Source of the DNA: Apium graveolens
Lineage: Eukaryota > Streptophyta > Magnoliopsida > Apiales > Apiaceae
Reading direction: 5' to 3'
Length of the DNA: 64,000 nucleotides
NCBI RefSeq assembly: GCF_009905375.1
Contig: NC_133649.1
Location: 228,236,999-228,300,998, forward strand
The notes beneath the pieces are model-generated. The model did no database searches and was not told where the DNA came from. It saw nothing but the letters and a program-made list of their open reading frames with translations. Of this stretch, positions 11,737 to 25,568 are shown one piece after another. A program made the translations under genes and the position numbers. Every line of letters starts with the position of its first letter. Position 1 is the stretch's first letter.

Positions 11737-14700
11737 TGTAACACCCCCAAATCCGGGGTCGGGGATCCGAGTTGTCACGAGTTCCATTTCCCTTAACAAC
11801 ACCCAATCTTAATAAATAATCAACTACTCTGTACTGTGACCCCACCATTAAACACACACACCACAAGTTATAGCCTCAGAGATGAATATCCAAAAATAAT
11901 CACAAGTCGTTTTATTCCACAATTATATGCCAATGCACCTTAAACAGGTTTCTGAATAAATTTACATTTCTTTGCCATTATTACAATTCAAAATATACAT
12001 AAGTCTGGTACATTATTAGTTGAAAACTTAGCCTTTTGGTAATTTCTACCTCAGCTACAGTGGCCTCAACGCTTCCAGAAAGCTGCGGAACGTTTCCTAT
12101 CCGCTTGCGAATTGGGAGCTTGGTCCTGTTCATCTTATCTATCTGATATTGTGTGATGAAAGAAGAAGCAAGGGTGGGCAGCAAGCCCACCAAAATAATA
12201 TGTATAATGATTAACAATATATGAGCCTTCTCATAGTACTCATGAAAGTCTTGGTCAAAAGAAATGAACCAAGTTGATATCTTAATGCGATGAAGTCGCA
12301 AAATATTCAGTATATATATACATATATACTTTTCAAATATGGGAAGTCCTCTTCCATGCATAATACACACAGAGTTCCAGTGTATAACTGTATAAAAATA
12401 TCGTTGCAAGGTGATCTCATATATCTAACCTTGTCTCAACGTTTTTCTGAAAATCTTTGTCATGCATAAGATAATCATTTACTAGATATAAGTTTAAAAG
12501 ATGAAGTTATAAGATACTCCAATATACTTATATCTTTTCCAAATACTACTTGAACTACCACCGTTCAAGTTATAATTAGTTTCAAAAGTTCATCACACTG
12601 ATGAGACTACAAGATAAGACTTGAATAGATTCAATCTTTGAAATATTTTGAAGGAAATGAAGTTATGATATACTTCATTAAGTCCCGATATATATATACA
12701 CCTATATATATACATACGTTTCCTGAAAACCTCTGTCATATAAAGTATGAACAGAATTGCAATATCCAATAAATTTTGAAAGGAAAGAATTTTGGCATAA
12801 ACCTGATATCTTGCTGATTAGGCAAAGATACCAATAAGTAACCTTTTCTACTAGTAGATGGATGAATTCCCCACTGGTCATCACCCTGGTCGCAATAGGA
12901 CCTTATGCTGGACTGCCACTCAGCCACTTATGCATTTGATGGACTCCCACTGAGCCACTTACACTATCATGGACGCCCACTGAGCCCATGTTGCTTATGC
13001 CGACTCGATAGATGGACTTACTTCTCGAACGTTGGGTAAGAAATCAATTCATTTACCAAAACTGCAACCTTGTTGCGAATATAAAATACACCATAGAGCC
13101 GGATCCCTCAGGTTTTAAGCGAGTATTTAAATCCCCTTTTTAAAAGGAAGATCTTAAATATAAAAATGAGTTTTGGGATCCGCTCTAACTTTTAAAAATC
13201 ATTTTGAAGACTCGAAAACACTTTAAAGAGTGTTTGGAGTAATGCTGATTTAATGAAGTAAATCAGTCCCAATATATTTAGAAAATGTCTGAATATTATT
13301 ATTTAAATAATATTCCCATAAAGAATAATATTTATACAAATAATTGAAGTAGAAATTGTAAGACTTATACTTGAAATGAGTATTAAATAACCAAAGATAT
13401 ACTTATACGAAAGTACTATCTTTATTTGAATAATCGAAAATAAGTTTGATTATCGAAACATTATTCTTTAATAAAATAAAGAATATTATTAAATAATAAG
13501 CGGAGTCATAATATCTCGAATGAATATTATAAATAATATTAATTAAATACAATAAAGGAGTCAATACATCCTCAAATGACTATCCAATTAATAATCATTA
13601 AATAATATAAACTGAGTCATAAGCCCTCGAATGAATATTCGAAATAATATTCAATAATAAAATAAAGGAGTCATAAGTCCTCGGATGAATATTCGAAATA
13701 ATATTCAATAATTAAATAAAGTTAAAGTTATCGAATAAACCTTATTCGATTAATAGTTTTGAAAACTATAACCATATATATATAAAAATATATATATTAT
13801 ACTCGAGAACATCGACTCCCGGTTTAGAAATATGTTCACCTTTTGATCCCCTATACTAAGGGTAAACTCAATACCGCTTATCTCTAGCATAGGTATTATG
13901 CAACTGTAAGCATTTTAACCAACAGATATATAATCCAAGAATATGAAACAGGCATGCATATATACCATATCACATGCTATAATATATCGCAAGAATTTGC
14001 TAATAACAAATATGCATTTATCGCAAAATCATGCATATACACATATACATCACAACAACAGTATAACGGGTAGAAAACTTGCCTGAGCGACTGGGGGTTA
14101 CAAATGGCTCGGGACGAGTCTGGTAACCTATAAACAACAAGTAAGTTGGAATTAAACCAAAGTCACTTGTACATCTATACATTAACCAACTTAGACTCTA
14201 ACGCTCGCTTTGCGCTTACTAATTCTCTTAAGTCACTCGAGTACCCTCGGCTCCACCATTTTTAATAATTTAACCATTACGAGTTTTAAGGCGATTCCTT
14301 CGCGAGTGTCTTACCAACTGCCTATTACACCTTACATAAATGTTTCATACTTCAATTAGTCCTTTAAGGTCTTTAACCTATGTTTCAAAGTAAGGCGAGG
14401 GGTAATGTTTCGTTCGCGAAACGTCGTTACTTAAAACGGCCATTTCTCCTAAACCGTTCATCGGAATCAAACGAACCACATATCAAAACGAAGCTCGTAA
14501 CATGAACTATCTAAACATGGCAATGGTCAAAACCTAGAAGTGAGTTCAAGGGTTCTGATGTTAAGAAAAAAAACAGCCTAAAGTAAATTGGACATTACGA
14601 CGGCTATGTTTACGCGATTTCCCAAAATTTTACCAACCAATTCAACACCAAACCATCACCAATCAACCCACAATCACAACCCAATCAAAACTCCATCCAT

Positions 14701-15862
14701 ACTTTATCATAACAGCCCCAACAACTCAACATTAACAATTTATACTATTCTTTATCATGAATTTAAACTACACTTAAGTTCATTAATCAACAACCAAGAT
14801 TTACAACTCCAAAAACATCCCAAAACCAACTAATCTCTACAAACTCAACCAAGCTTTAAACAAACAAGCATAATGCTTCACATATACTATATCAAACATA
14901 TTCATTCCTAATTACTCAAAACTAAAGCTAGGGTTTGTAGTTTATACCTTCCTTGGAGAGTGGAGAATCAAGAGAATGGCTTGGAATCACCCTTAAAGTC
15001 CTTATCCAATCTTAATCTAAACAAAACTTCAAGAACACAAATTTTAGTTCTTGAAAAACACTATTCACCATCTTCTTCCATGATTTATAGAAAAAGATTG
15101 GCTTGGAATTAGAAGCTTAAACTTATAGGGAGTATGTAACTATCCATGGGGAAGCTTAGATAAATACCTTGCTAAATAGTAAGTGGTGGAGCTTGGATCT
15201 TCATTTTGTTAAGAAAGAAGCCGAGAGCTTCATGAAGAAATGAAATATCTTTATGTTTTGTGAGTTGTTTGCTTGGTTACTAGCTTTTAATTTTGGTAAA
15301 TTACCTTTTTAACCATGAAATTTGTGTGGTTTACAATCATCCAACAATTCCTTCCCTTTTGTCATGCTTATGTCACCTTGCACATGACATAATGCTTCCA
15401 CTTGTCCACACCTTGTGATTTGATGATGTCACAATCCTTGGCTTCTTGTACAAGTTTGTCTCTTGGTCACTTATTTGTTTTACGGTTCGCTTATCTTTCG
15501 TTCTCGTTTATCGTTTGAGAGATCATATCCGGGATCTTATTACTTAGGTTCCCTTAACCTTTCTCAATATATTGTATTCCTTTTATGATCCTCTCTTATA
15601 ATGCTTTAATTTAAATCCTTTTTATCCTATTACCTTATACTCAATTCTTTCCGTATCTAGTAGATTTCCGGGAAAAAATCAAAGTGTTCGGAATTGGATT
15701 CTGACGATCTTTACATACACTTATATGTCATATAGAGTGCCAATAAAATCTCAGAATATCCATAAAAGAACCCCTACCTAGTGTGGCATGAAAAGTTTTC
15801 TCATTCAGCAAAAACACTATTCATAAGGGTTTCAAAAATTTTCCAAAAATTGGGTTATTACA
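11737..15862 (-). repeat. 3' LTR of Gypsy element F
   Basis: Begins TGTAACACCCCCAAATCCGG and ends GGGTTATTACA on the plus strand. Inside are a threefold short repeat with the core CCACT(C/G)AGCC (about 12910-12985) and about four imperfect units of roughly 65 bp around GGAGTCATAA and GAATATTCGAAATAATATTC (about 13500-13740). No protein with recognisable domains is seen. Confidence 0.93.
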
Positions 15863-15881
15863 GTCTCCCCTCCTTAAAAGG
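15863..15881 (-). other. Polypurine tract of element F
   Basis: Plus-strand GTCTCCCCTCCTTAAAAGG; on the minus strand CCTTTTAAGGAGGGGAGAC, abutting the 3' LTR. Position and purine content fit a plus-strand primer. Confidence 0.8.
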
Positions 15882-16459
15882 ATTCCGTCCCGGAATCAGA
15901 TAGAAAATGGATAGGAATACTTTCTTAACATTGCACTTTCTAACTCTCGAGTAAATTTTCCCATATTGTGGTTCTTCCATCAAACTCTGAATAGTTTGAT
16001 AACCCTTCTCCTAAGCACTTGTTCCTTTTCACTTTATAACCCTTCCTGGTTGCTCCATATAGGTTACGTCGGGTTGCATGTCTATGCGCTCATATGCCCC
16101 TATTTATCTGGCATCCGAATTACTCTTCCTTAACATTGATACGTGGAACACGTTATTAACTTGCTATAGGTTCGGGGGTAGGGCTAGCTCGTATGCTAGC
16201 TTCCCAATACGTCTTACTATATCCAAGGGTCCAACAATTCGTGGGCCTAGCTTTCCTTTCTTTCCGAACCTCATCCATTTTTTCCAAGGGAATACCTATA
16301 ACAGCACTAGGTTCCCTACTTCATATTCCTTGTCCTTTCGTGTCAAATCAACATACTTCTTATGTCCATCTTGGGTTACTACCATCCGTCCTCTGATTAG
16401 ATCTATTATATCTTTGGTCCTTTGGACTACTGCGGGTCCGAGCATCTTGCGCTCTACAA

Positions 16460-16660
16460 CTTCATCCTAACATAAGGGAGATCGACATTGTCTTCCCTCA
16501 AGGATCTCATAAGGCGACAACTCGATAATGACATAAGATCTATTGTCGTAAAAAAACTCAATCTGTGTTAAGTGATCATTCCAATTTCTTTCAAGTCTAT
16601 TGGACAGACTCTCATTATAGCTTTTAGCATTAGAGCTTTTGCTTCTCAATACCCATTCTT
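16460..16660 (-). pseudogene. pol: Element F integrase fragment
   Basis: Minus-strand reading gives NWNDHLTQIEFFYDN then SPYEILEGRQCRSPLC, matching the end of the Ty3/Gypsy integrase core (general pattern W-x-x-x-L-x-x-x-E-F-x-Y-N-N ... S-P-Y-E-x-L-Y-G-R-x-C-R-S-P). The last catalytic Asp-Glu region upstream is not readable. Broken on both sides. Confidence 0.75.
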
Positions 16661-19600
16661 TTCCAGTTCGTAATCGCTACTACCTTCCGTTCCTAATATT
16701 ATACTAGTTATACTTTTGCTCGTTAGCGTTCTATAACCTTTTAATAACCACGTCAACCTTAGTATCACGAATGTGTTTCCATTCCGAATACCACCATAAC
16801 TTTACTACTCCTTTTTCAGTTGTTTCTATTTTCCAAAATTTGATCAATCATATAGAAGTAAAGGAATTTGTTGAGAGATCACTATGATCATGAACACTTG
16901 TTCTATTGCATAGTTAGTACAGAAGGTGGCCAGCCTTTAGTACTTGACAAGCAATTAAACAATAGATGGTATCCTACTAGGCTTCTATCACACAGATAGA
17001 TAGTCATTCGGCAATACCCCCCCTTCTGGAAGGGTTGTTCTTCTCAGCTTACATGAAATGAAAAGAAGAGAAAAGAACGAATTGAAGAGAATTGTAAATA
17101 AAAAAAATATACTGCCACAAAATATCTGGCTTGGAACCTACCTCTGAACTATAGAGGTTTGTCATAGGAGAATAAAACATATATGTATTTATATCAACAT
17201 CAAGTATTATAGCATCGTATTTCACATGCCTAAATATTTTTTGCTATTCCGTCCATCATTCTATGGACCCATGCTCTTCCTCGAGCTTATACACAATCAC
17301 CTTTGAAACTCCCTCGATATCGAAAATCGAATCTGGGATCTCATTCTAGACATCATCGTTACTAGAATTCTATGCTTGCACCGCAACCTTCCTCATATAG
17401 TAATACGACTCTCTTTTCATAAGAAGGAATAAATATTCAATAGGTAGATACTCTACTTAATTAGTCTATCAATGATAACTTATACATTACCACGACCCGA
17501 TTAGTGGTACTCAATCTCAACATCCATTCCAATACAACTCTCACGGTTATAATCAGCTCATTACTCGCAGAATCATTGCTGCATTACTATGGTCCACCAC
17601 TGACCTACTGTCGTCATTCACTTTCCATAAAATCTTAATATCTAACCATACGGAGTCCATACATGTCGTATCAAATCCTTCTAAGGAGGTAACATAATCA
17701 CCATTCATGATTCATGAAGAACACTCCTGATCCTGCCATACATACATGACATGAAGCAGATAAAATTGCAGAAGAGTTTCAATCAAAGCAACGATAGCAG
17801 GTTAATACCATTCTTAATCATATGCCTTCGATAGAAGACTTAACTCAAAGGTTTGTTTAGTCCTTTTTTTTTTGAAACATGGTCCAGGCTCATTCTCAAG
17901 ATAGTATCTCCTGAGATAGATAGCCCGCTCATGGCGATTACACGAATTAAACCTTTACCAACTACTATTACGGTTGGGTATTGCACAGTCATCAGAAGGA
18001 ATGTCAATCTTCCAAACCATAATACAACCTTCATAGCTTTAACCATCATCACTGTATTCCTTTGGCACAAGCGCCTATAATTATCCTCTTACCTTTAAAG
18101 TGTCGGCCACCTCTTTGGCCTTTCCTGATAGTAAAATTTCCTTACAGTCAATGTCATTTTAACCACCTCCAAATAAATTTTCTACCTTATTTCAATCACA
18201 GCTTATGTGAAAATGCTTTTCTTTAATATCTGATGAGTAAATAAAAAAAAATATCACCATTTTTCCATAAGTTATTGCCTCAATCTTTAGAGGTTAATCA
18301 CTGTCACGACTGACTCTCAATCATACTTAGAACATCTTTTATCTTAGGTCCTAATTGCCCTGAACAATTTCGACCTTTACTGGTTCGATCCATACTTTCT
18401 TGTGGTTTAACACGTGCCCCACTTGGCATCATTATAATTATGTCATATTTCCTTTATCAACATTTTTATTCTTGAAAATTTTGAATTTTACCTTTCTCTT
18501 TGTAAAACCTCTAAGGTTATCCTTGAATCGTTCCTCATGAATTCCTTAGATACAGGGCATATCAAGATACCATTTATTAATACCAGAATCATTGTCTATA
18601 TACTTCTGAAAAATTTCTCCACTGATCCTTAAAGGTTGTTATTACCTTAATCCTTTCCAATTCATACTGTCAAAACTCATACTATCCCTATTAAGGGTGA
18701 AATGCCAACCTTTATACATTCCCCTAGGATTCGTTTTAAGTTACCGATGTTCTATCCTTAATTCCACCTTTAAAAAGGTACATGCATCCTTCCATGGATA
18801 ATTCAAGTCATATATCCCTGATAAGGGTGTCTTATTCAATCATTCCCACCTCGATAGTATATGCCTAATTTTACAATAACATCTGTATTCTAAATGAGGT
18901 CAATCAATTATGGCCTCCAAAAGATAACGGCGGTTATCCTCTTTTATTTCCTAATTTGGTAACGATAACAAGGATGTTCTGGAAGATATTGGTCGTGTTC
19001 AACGCGAACTTCTTCTTAATAATTCCTTATTTACTTTTGTTGTTTATCTCAACAGTCATCTCAATGTTGGGATATCTTTCATACCTGGCGTCTCCCTTTC
19101 TGGGTATCAAGCCACCGGTCTTACACTTCACATTCTTGAAGGTCACTTCCTTCATCCAATTTTTCCTAATTTCTTACTTTCTTGTCTCCTCAGTCTATCC
19201 GTGTCTCAATATTTATCCTTCGAACTATCTCAAGGTTTCCTCAAATCCTCCCAACTTACAGGGGATAAAATATATGTATCTTTTATTCCTTCAACCATCA
19301 ATTTAACTCATGGTGAATCACCCTCATCCTGACGATTACATACTTTTCTATTTCTATTGTTACGAGTCTTTAGGGTTTCCTCATACCCAACTTCCTTATC
19401 ATTCCTCAAACTCTATTGCCTTTATATTCCTTTCCACTTCAGTTTCTTTTTTTTCCTTTCTCTTATCATTATTTCATGAACCAACCCAACATAAGCATCG
19501 ATTTCAAACATCCCGTCATTCCGAATTCGTGTCCTCAGAACGAATCTTGACAACTTTTACAACTTAGATTCATAATTCATCATACTCGTCTGCCTTTGTT

Positions 19601-20318
19601 ATGGCTCTAAAGCTTTTACACTATCCCCATAACCTTGGGAAGTACTTTCCTGAAAATAATTGACTGAACTTAAATCAGTTTATTATAATCTCTTGCTCCA
19701 TGCCTTCCTTGGTCTTTCACCAGCGGGTGGTCTCCCTCTTAGGAGGGTAAGTGACAAAAATAGTCTTTTGTGGTTCGTCAATCATTTAGAATCTCAAATG
19801 ATTCCTATATTTCCTTTAGCCAGGCTCTGGCCTCAACTGGGTCAACTTGTTCCTTGGAACACTGAGAGCTTAGCGATTTAAAGGTCCTGAAAGAATTTCC
19901 TACTGCATTATTTCCTCAAGGTGGTGGTTGGGGATAATAGTCTAAGTTCTGTCTAGACAGGTCCATAAATTGCCGTATAGGAGTACCGTCTCGGGTCTCC
20001 TTTCCTTACTCGACTTTCTGTTTCCTTAGTATGAAATGTTTCAACCTTCTCCCATAATCGGGGTTATCTTATACATTAAAAACCTTGTTTTCCACTATAT
20101 TATGTTATGGGTTCTTTCGATCTTAATGGCGACCTCCCTGACTATCACGTTCAGGGTTTGCTCTAAATCTTATTCCTCAAACTAGCTTTCATCTAAGATC
20201 TCATCTTTAAGCTCTTGAACATTTGGAACTCAAATTCTGTAGGAATACCTCATTATTCCCTTATCATTTTTCTCGATATTAATCTTTTATCTAATTGTTG
20301 GCTCTCTGCCTTCATTCA
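16661..20318 (-). other. Element F decayed interior, no readable gene
   Basis: About 3.6 kb between the integrase and RNase H remnants. By position it should hold the rest of integrase and the linker. I see only scattered stops in all frames and no convincing domain. Open stretches such as those near 17840-18080 and 18956-19567 give no recognisable motif. One CTTTTTTTTTTGAAAC homopolymer lies near 17863. Confidence 0.5.
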
Positions 20319-20990
20319 TCACTTTTTCTGGCACAATATGTTCTTTTCCAAAAATTCGTTCTGTATTGCAATCTCAAACAGCTTTTCGGTACCGGCTCCG
20401 GTTACCTTCACTTCTATTTCCATTTTCTCAAAATCTCTTATAAACTCTCTCAAAGACATTATCATCTTGAGTCTCTCCTTTTTACTAAGGGCATCAGCCA
20501 CCACATTGGCTTTCCCTGAATGATAAAGAATCTCCCAATCATAATTCTTGATTAGCTCTAACCACTTCATTTGGCGCATGTTGAGCTCTTTCTGCGTGAA
20601 AATGTACTAGAGCTCCTATGGTTTGTGTAAATCTTGCACTTCTCTCCGTACAAGTAGTGCCTCTAATCTTTAGGGCAAAACTATTGCCATGAGCCCAAGC
20701 TCATGGGTGGGGATATCGAATTTTATATTCCCTTTATTTTCTTGACGCGTACGCAAGTACCTTGTTGTTCTGTATAAGAGCACCCTAATTCCTTATGCGA
20801 AGCGTCAATACAAACCACAAAATCTCCTTTTTCCATCCGGCAATGCCAACATAGGGGCCATCACCAATCTTTGCTTCAGTTCTTCAAAGTTGTTCTCGTA
20901 TTTCTCTGTCCATTCAAACTTCTCAGTCTTACGAGTAAGCCGCGTTAAAGGGGCTACTATCCTTAGGAACTTGAACGAACCTCTGGTAGT
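20319..20990 (-). pseudogene. pol: Element F RT thumb and RNase H fragment
   Basis: Minus-strand order: RT thumb pieces near 20830-20990 (KFEWTEKYE, then FEELKQRL in shifted frames), RNase H start (IDASHKELGC) and YLYGEKCKIYT near 20600-20830, then the RNase H end ([20 protein letters not shown] and [11 protein letters not shown]) at 20470-20579. All are typical of Ty3/Gypsy pol. The RT palm with the catalytic aspartates, which should lie above 20990, is absent. Frameshifts are frequent. Confidence 0.82.
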
Positions 20991-21431
20991 GACCGACCAA
21001 TCCTACCTCTGGTAGTCGACCTAACCATGGTCATCAAGTCCTCAGTGGTCCTTTATTCATTCTTGTCAGGATCCTCCACGGGATCCTCCTTAGCAACTAT
21101 CCCTTCTAGGACAACATCCTCAATCGCTACATCCTCAATATCAACATCATCCGGTCCTGCGTTAGGACGCTCTATCGGATCCACAATCCGATCTCCAATT
21201 AGTAATAAAACATCATCGCGCTGTTACTCCTCAACCTCAGGGTTCAGAGTCCCGCTACCATATACGATAACGAACTACGCTTCTATCACGATATTTATAA
21301 GGGTTCCCATAAGGGTTTTAACTGTCAGTACTACATTAGGTAGTCCGACTATGAACTTGGCAAGAGTTCATATTTATCTTAGTGAACTTATTATCTTAAC
21401 GTCACTTCATCTCTGAGGTTTATAACGCTTA
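20991..21431 (-). other. Element F 5' leader or deleted gag remnant
   Basis: About 440 bases between the primer site and the RT thumb. Repeats of ACATCCTCAA and GGATCC occur near 21070-21150. No gag, zinc knuckle or protease motif was seen, so a large internal deletion is inferred here. Confidence 0.5.
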
Positions 21432-21443
21432 GCTCTGATACCA
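21432..21443 (-). other. Primer binding site of element F (tRNA-iMet type)
   Basis: Plus-strand GCTCTGATACCA, minus-strand TGGTATCAGAGC, four bases from the 5' LTR. Confidence 0.88.
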
Positions 21444-21447
21444 CTTC

Positions 21448-24400
21448 TGTAACACCCCCAAATCCGGGGTCGGGGATCCGGGTTGTCACGAGTTCAATTT
21501 CCCTTAACAACACCCAATCTTAATAAATAATCAACTACTCTGTACTGTGACCCCACCATTAAACACACACACCACAAGTTATAGCCTTAGAGATGAATAT
21601 CCAAAAATAATCACAAGTCGTTTTATTCCACAATTATATGCCAATGCACCTTAAACATGTTTCTGAATAAATTTACATTTCTTTGCCATTATTACAATTC
21701 AAAATATACATAAGTCTGGTACATTATTAGTTGAAAACTTAGCCTATTGGTAATTTCTACCTCAGCTACAGCGGCCTCAACGCTTCCAGAAAGCTGCGGA
21801 ACGTTTCCTATCCGCTTGCGAATTGGGAGCTTGGTCCTGTTCATCTTATCTATCTGATATTGTGTGATGAAAGAAGAAGCAAGGGTGATCAGCAAGCCCA
21901 CCAAAATAATATGTATAATGATTAACAATATATGAGCCTTCTCATAGTACTCATGAAAGTCTTGGTCAAAAGAAATGAACCAAGTTGATATCTTAATGCG
22001 ATGAAGTCGCAAAATATTCAGTATATATATATACATATATACTTTTCAAAATATGGGAAGTCCTCTTCCATGCATAATACACACAGAGTTCCAGTGTATA
22101 ACTGTATAAAAATATCGTTGCAAGGTGATCTCATATATCTAACCTTGTCTCAACGTTTTTCTGAAAATCTTTGTCATGCATAAGATAATCATTTACTAGA
22201 TATAAGTTTAAAAGATGAAGTTACAAGATACTCCAATATACTTATATCTTTTCCAAATACTACTTGAACTACCACCGTTCAAGTTATAATTAGTTTCAAA
22301 AGTTCATCACACTGATGAGACTACAAGATAAGACTTGAATAGATTCAATCTTTGAAATATTTTGAAGGAAATGAAGTTATGATATACTTCATTAAGTCCC
22401 GATATATATATACATACGTTTCCTGAAAACCTCTGTCATGTAAAGTATGAACAGAATTGCAATATCCAATAAATTTGGAAAGGAAAGAATTTTGGCATAA
22501 ACCTGATATCTTGCTGATCAGGCAAAGATATCAATAAGTAACCTTTTCTACTAGTAGATGGACGAATTCCCCACTGGTCATCACCCTGGTCGCAATAGAA
22601 CCTTATGCTGGACTGCCACTCAGCCACTTATGCATTTGATGGACTCCCACTGAGCCACTTACACTATCATGGACGCCCACTGAGCCCATGTTGCTTATGC
22701 CGACTCGATAGATGGACTTACTTCCCGAACGTTGGGTAAGTAATCAATTCATTTACCAAAACTGCAACCTTGTTGTGAATATAAAATACACCATAGAGCC
22801 GGATCCCTCAGGTTTTAAGCGAGTATTTAAATCCCCTTTTTAAAAGGAAGATCTTAAATATAAAAATGAGTTTTGGGATCCGCTCTAACTTTTAAAAATC
22901 ATTTTGAAGACTCGAAAACACTTTAAAGAGTGTTTGGAGTAATGCTGATTTAATGAAGTAAATCAGTCCCAATATATTTAGAAAATGTCTGAATATTATT
23001 ATTTAAATAATATTCCCATAAAGAATAATCTTTATATAAATAATTGAAGTAGAAGTTGTAAGACTTATACTTGAAATGAGTATTAAATAACCAAAGATAT
23101 ACTTATACGAAAGTACTATCTTTATTTGAATAATCGAAAATAAGTTTGATTATCGAAACATTATTCTTTAATAAAATAAAGAATATTATTAAATAATAAG
23201 CGGAGTCATAATACCTCGAATGAATATTATAAATAATATTCATTAAATACAATAAAGGAGTCAATACATCCTCAAATGACTATCCAATTAATAATCATTA
23301 AATAATATAAACTGAGTCATAAGCCCTCGAATGAATATTCGAAATAATATTCAATAATAAAATAAAGGAGTCATAAGTCATCGGATGAATATTCGAAATA
23401 ATATTCAATAATAAAATAAAGTTAAAGTTATCGAATAAACCTTATTCGATTAATAGTTTTGAAAACTATAACCATATATATATAAAAATATATATATTAT
23501 ACTCGGGAACATCGACTCCCGGTTTAGAAATATGTTCACCTTTTGATCCCCTATACTAAGGGTAAACTCAATACCGCTTATCTCTAGCATAGGTATTATG
23601 CAACTGTAAGCATTTTAACAAACAGATATATAATCCAAGAATATGAAACAGGCATGCATATATACCATATCACATGCTACAATATATCGCAAGAATTTGC
23701 TAATAACAAATATGCATTTATCGCAAGATCATGCATATACACATATACATCACAACAACAGTATAACGGGTAGAAAACTTGCCTGAGCGACTGGGGGTTA
23801 CAAATGGCTCGGGACGAGTCTGGTAACCTATAAACAACAAGTAAGTTAGAATTAAACCAAAGTCACTTGTACATCTATACATTAACCAACTTAGACTCTA
23901 ACGCTCGCTTTGCGCTTACTAATTCTCTTAAGTCACTCGAGTACCCTCGGCTCCACCATTTTTAATAATTTAACCATTACGAGTTTTAAGGCGATTCCTT
24001 CACGAGTGTCTTAGCAACTGCCTATTACACCTTACATAAATGTTTCATACTTCAATTAGTCCTTTAAGGTCTTTAACCTATGTTTCAAAGTAATGCGAGG
24101 GGTAATGTTTCGTTCGCGAAACGTCGTTACTTAAAACGACCATTTCTCCTAAACCGTTCATCGGAATCAAACGAACCACATATCAAAACGAAGCTCGTAA
24201 CATGAACTATCTAAACATGGCAATGGTCAAAACCTAGCAGTGAGTTCAAGGGTTCTGATGTTAAGAACAAAAACAGCCTAAAGTAAATCGGATATTACGA
24301 CGGCTATGTTTACGCGATTTCCCAAAATTTTACCAACCAATTCAACACCAAACCATCACCAATCAACCCACAATCACAACCCAATCAAAACTCCATCCAT

Positions 24401-25563
24401 ACTTTATCATAACAGCCCCAACAACTCAACATTAACAATTTATACTATTCTTTATCATGAATTTAAACTACACTTAAGTTCATTAATCAACAACCAAGAT
24501 TTACAACTCCAAAAACATCCCAAAACCAACTAATCTCTACAAACTCAACCAAACTTTAAACAAACAAGCATCATGCTTCACATATACTATATCAAACATA
24601 TTCATTCCTAATTACTCAAAACTAAACCGAGGGTTTGTAGTTTATACCTTCCTTGGAGAGTGGAGAATCAAGAGAATGGCTTGGAATCACCCTTAAAGTC
24701 CTTATCCAAGCTTAATCTAAACAAAACTTCAAGAACACAAATTTTAGTTCTTGAAAAACACTATTCACCATCTTCTTCCATGATTTATAGAAAAAGATTG
24801 GCTTGGAATTAGAGGCTTAAACTTATAGGGAGTATGTAACTATCCATGGGGAAGCTTAGATAAATACCTTGCTAAATAGTAAGTGGTGGAGCTTGGATCT
24901 TCATTTTGTTAAGAAAGAAGCCGAGAGCTTCATGAAGAAATGAAATATCTTTGTGTTTTGTGAGTTGTTTGCTTGGTTACTAGCTTTTGATTTTGGTAAA
25001 TTACCTTTTTAACCATGAAATTTGTGTGGTTTACAATCATCCAACAATTCCTTCCCTTTTGTCATGCTTATGTCACCTTGCACATGTCATAATGCTTCCA
25101 CTTGTCCACACCTTGTGATTTGATGATGTCACAATCCTTGGCTTCTTGTACAAGCTTGTCTCTTGGTCACTTATTTGTTTTACGGTTCGCTTATCTTTCG
25201 TTCTCGTTTATCGTTTGAGAGATCATATCCGGGATCTTATTACTTAGGTTCCCTTAACCTTTCTCAATATATTGTATTCCTTTTATGATCCTCTCTTATA
25301 ATCCTTTAATTTAAATCCTTTTTATCATGTTACCCTATACTCAATTCTTTCCGTATCTAGTGGATTTCCGGGAAAAAATCAAAGTGTTCGGAATTGGATT
25401 CTGACGATCTTTACATACACTTATATGTCATATAGAGTGCCAATAAAATCTCAGAATATCCATAAAAGAACCCCTACCTAGTGTGGCATGAAAAGTTTTC
25501 TCATTCAGCAAAAACACTATTCATAAGGGTTTCAAAAATTTTCCAAAAATTGGGGTTATTACA
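21448..25563 (-). repeat. 5' LTR of Gypsy element F
   Basis: Near-identical to 11737-15862, starting TGTAACACCCCCAAATCCGG and ending GGGGTTATTACA. In the first 110 bases I count two substitutions between the copies. It lacks a short AT piece (near 12700 in the other copy, before 22410 here). Confidence 0.93.
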
Positions 25564-25568
25564 TCTAC

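Larger units (their letters stand above)
11737..25563 (-). mobile_element. Gypsy element F, minus strand, internally deleted
   Basis: LTRs 11737-15862 and 21448-25563 (about 4.12 kb each), TSD TCTAC. The minus-strand polypurine tract lies beside the left LTR and the primer site beside the right LTR. The inside is only 5.6 kb. From the 5' (right) end a short leader runs almost directly into the thumb of reverse transcriptase, so gag, protease and the RT catalytic core cannot be found. RNase H and a bit of integrase remain. It is the innermost and youngest layer of the nest, with very similar LTRs, yet it cannot encode its own proteins. Confidence 0.92.

Noticed and set aside
14588..14833. Open frame with many Asn/Pro/His, present in both F LTRs
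   Set aside because: Low-complexity ACCAAC/CAAC-rich DNA explains the open frame; there is no start context or homologue.
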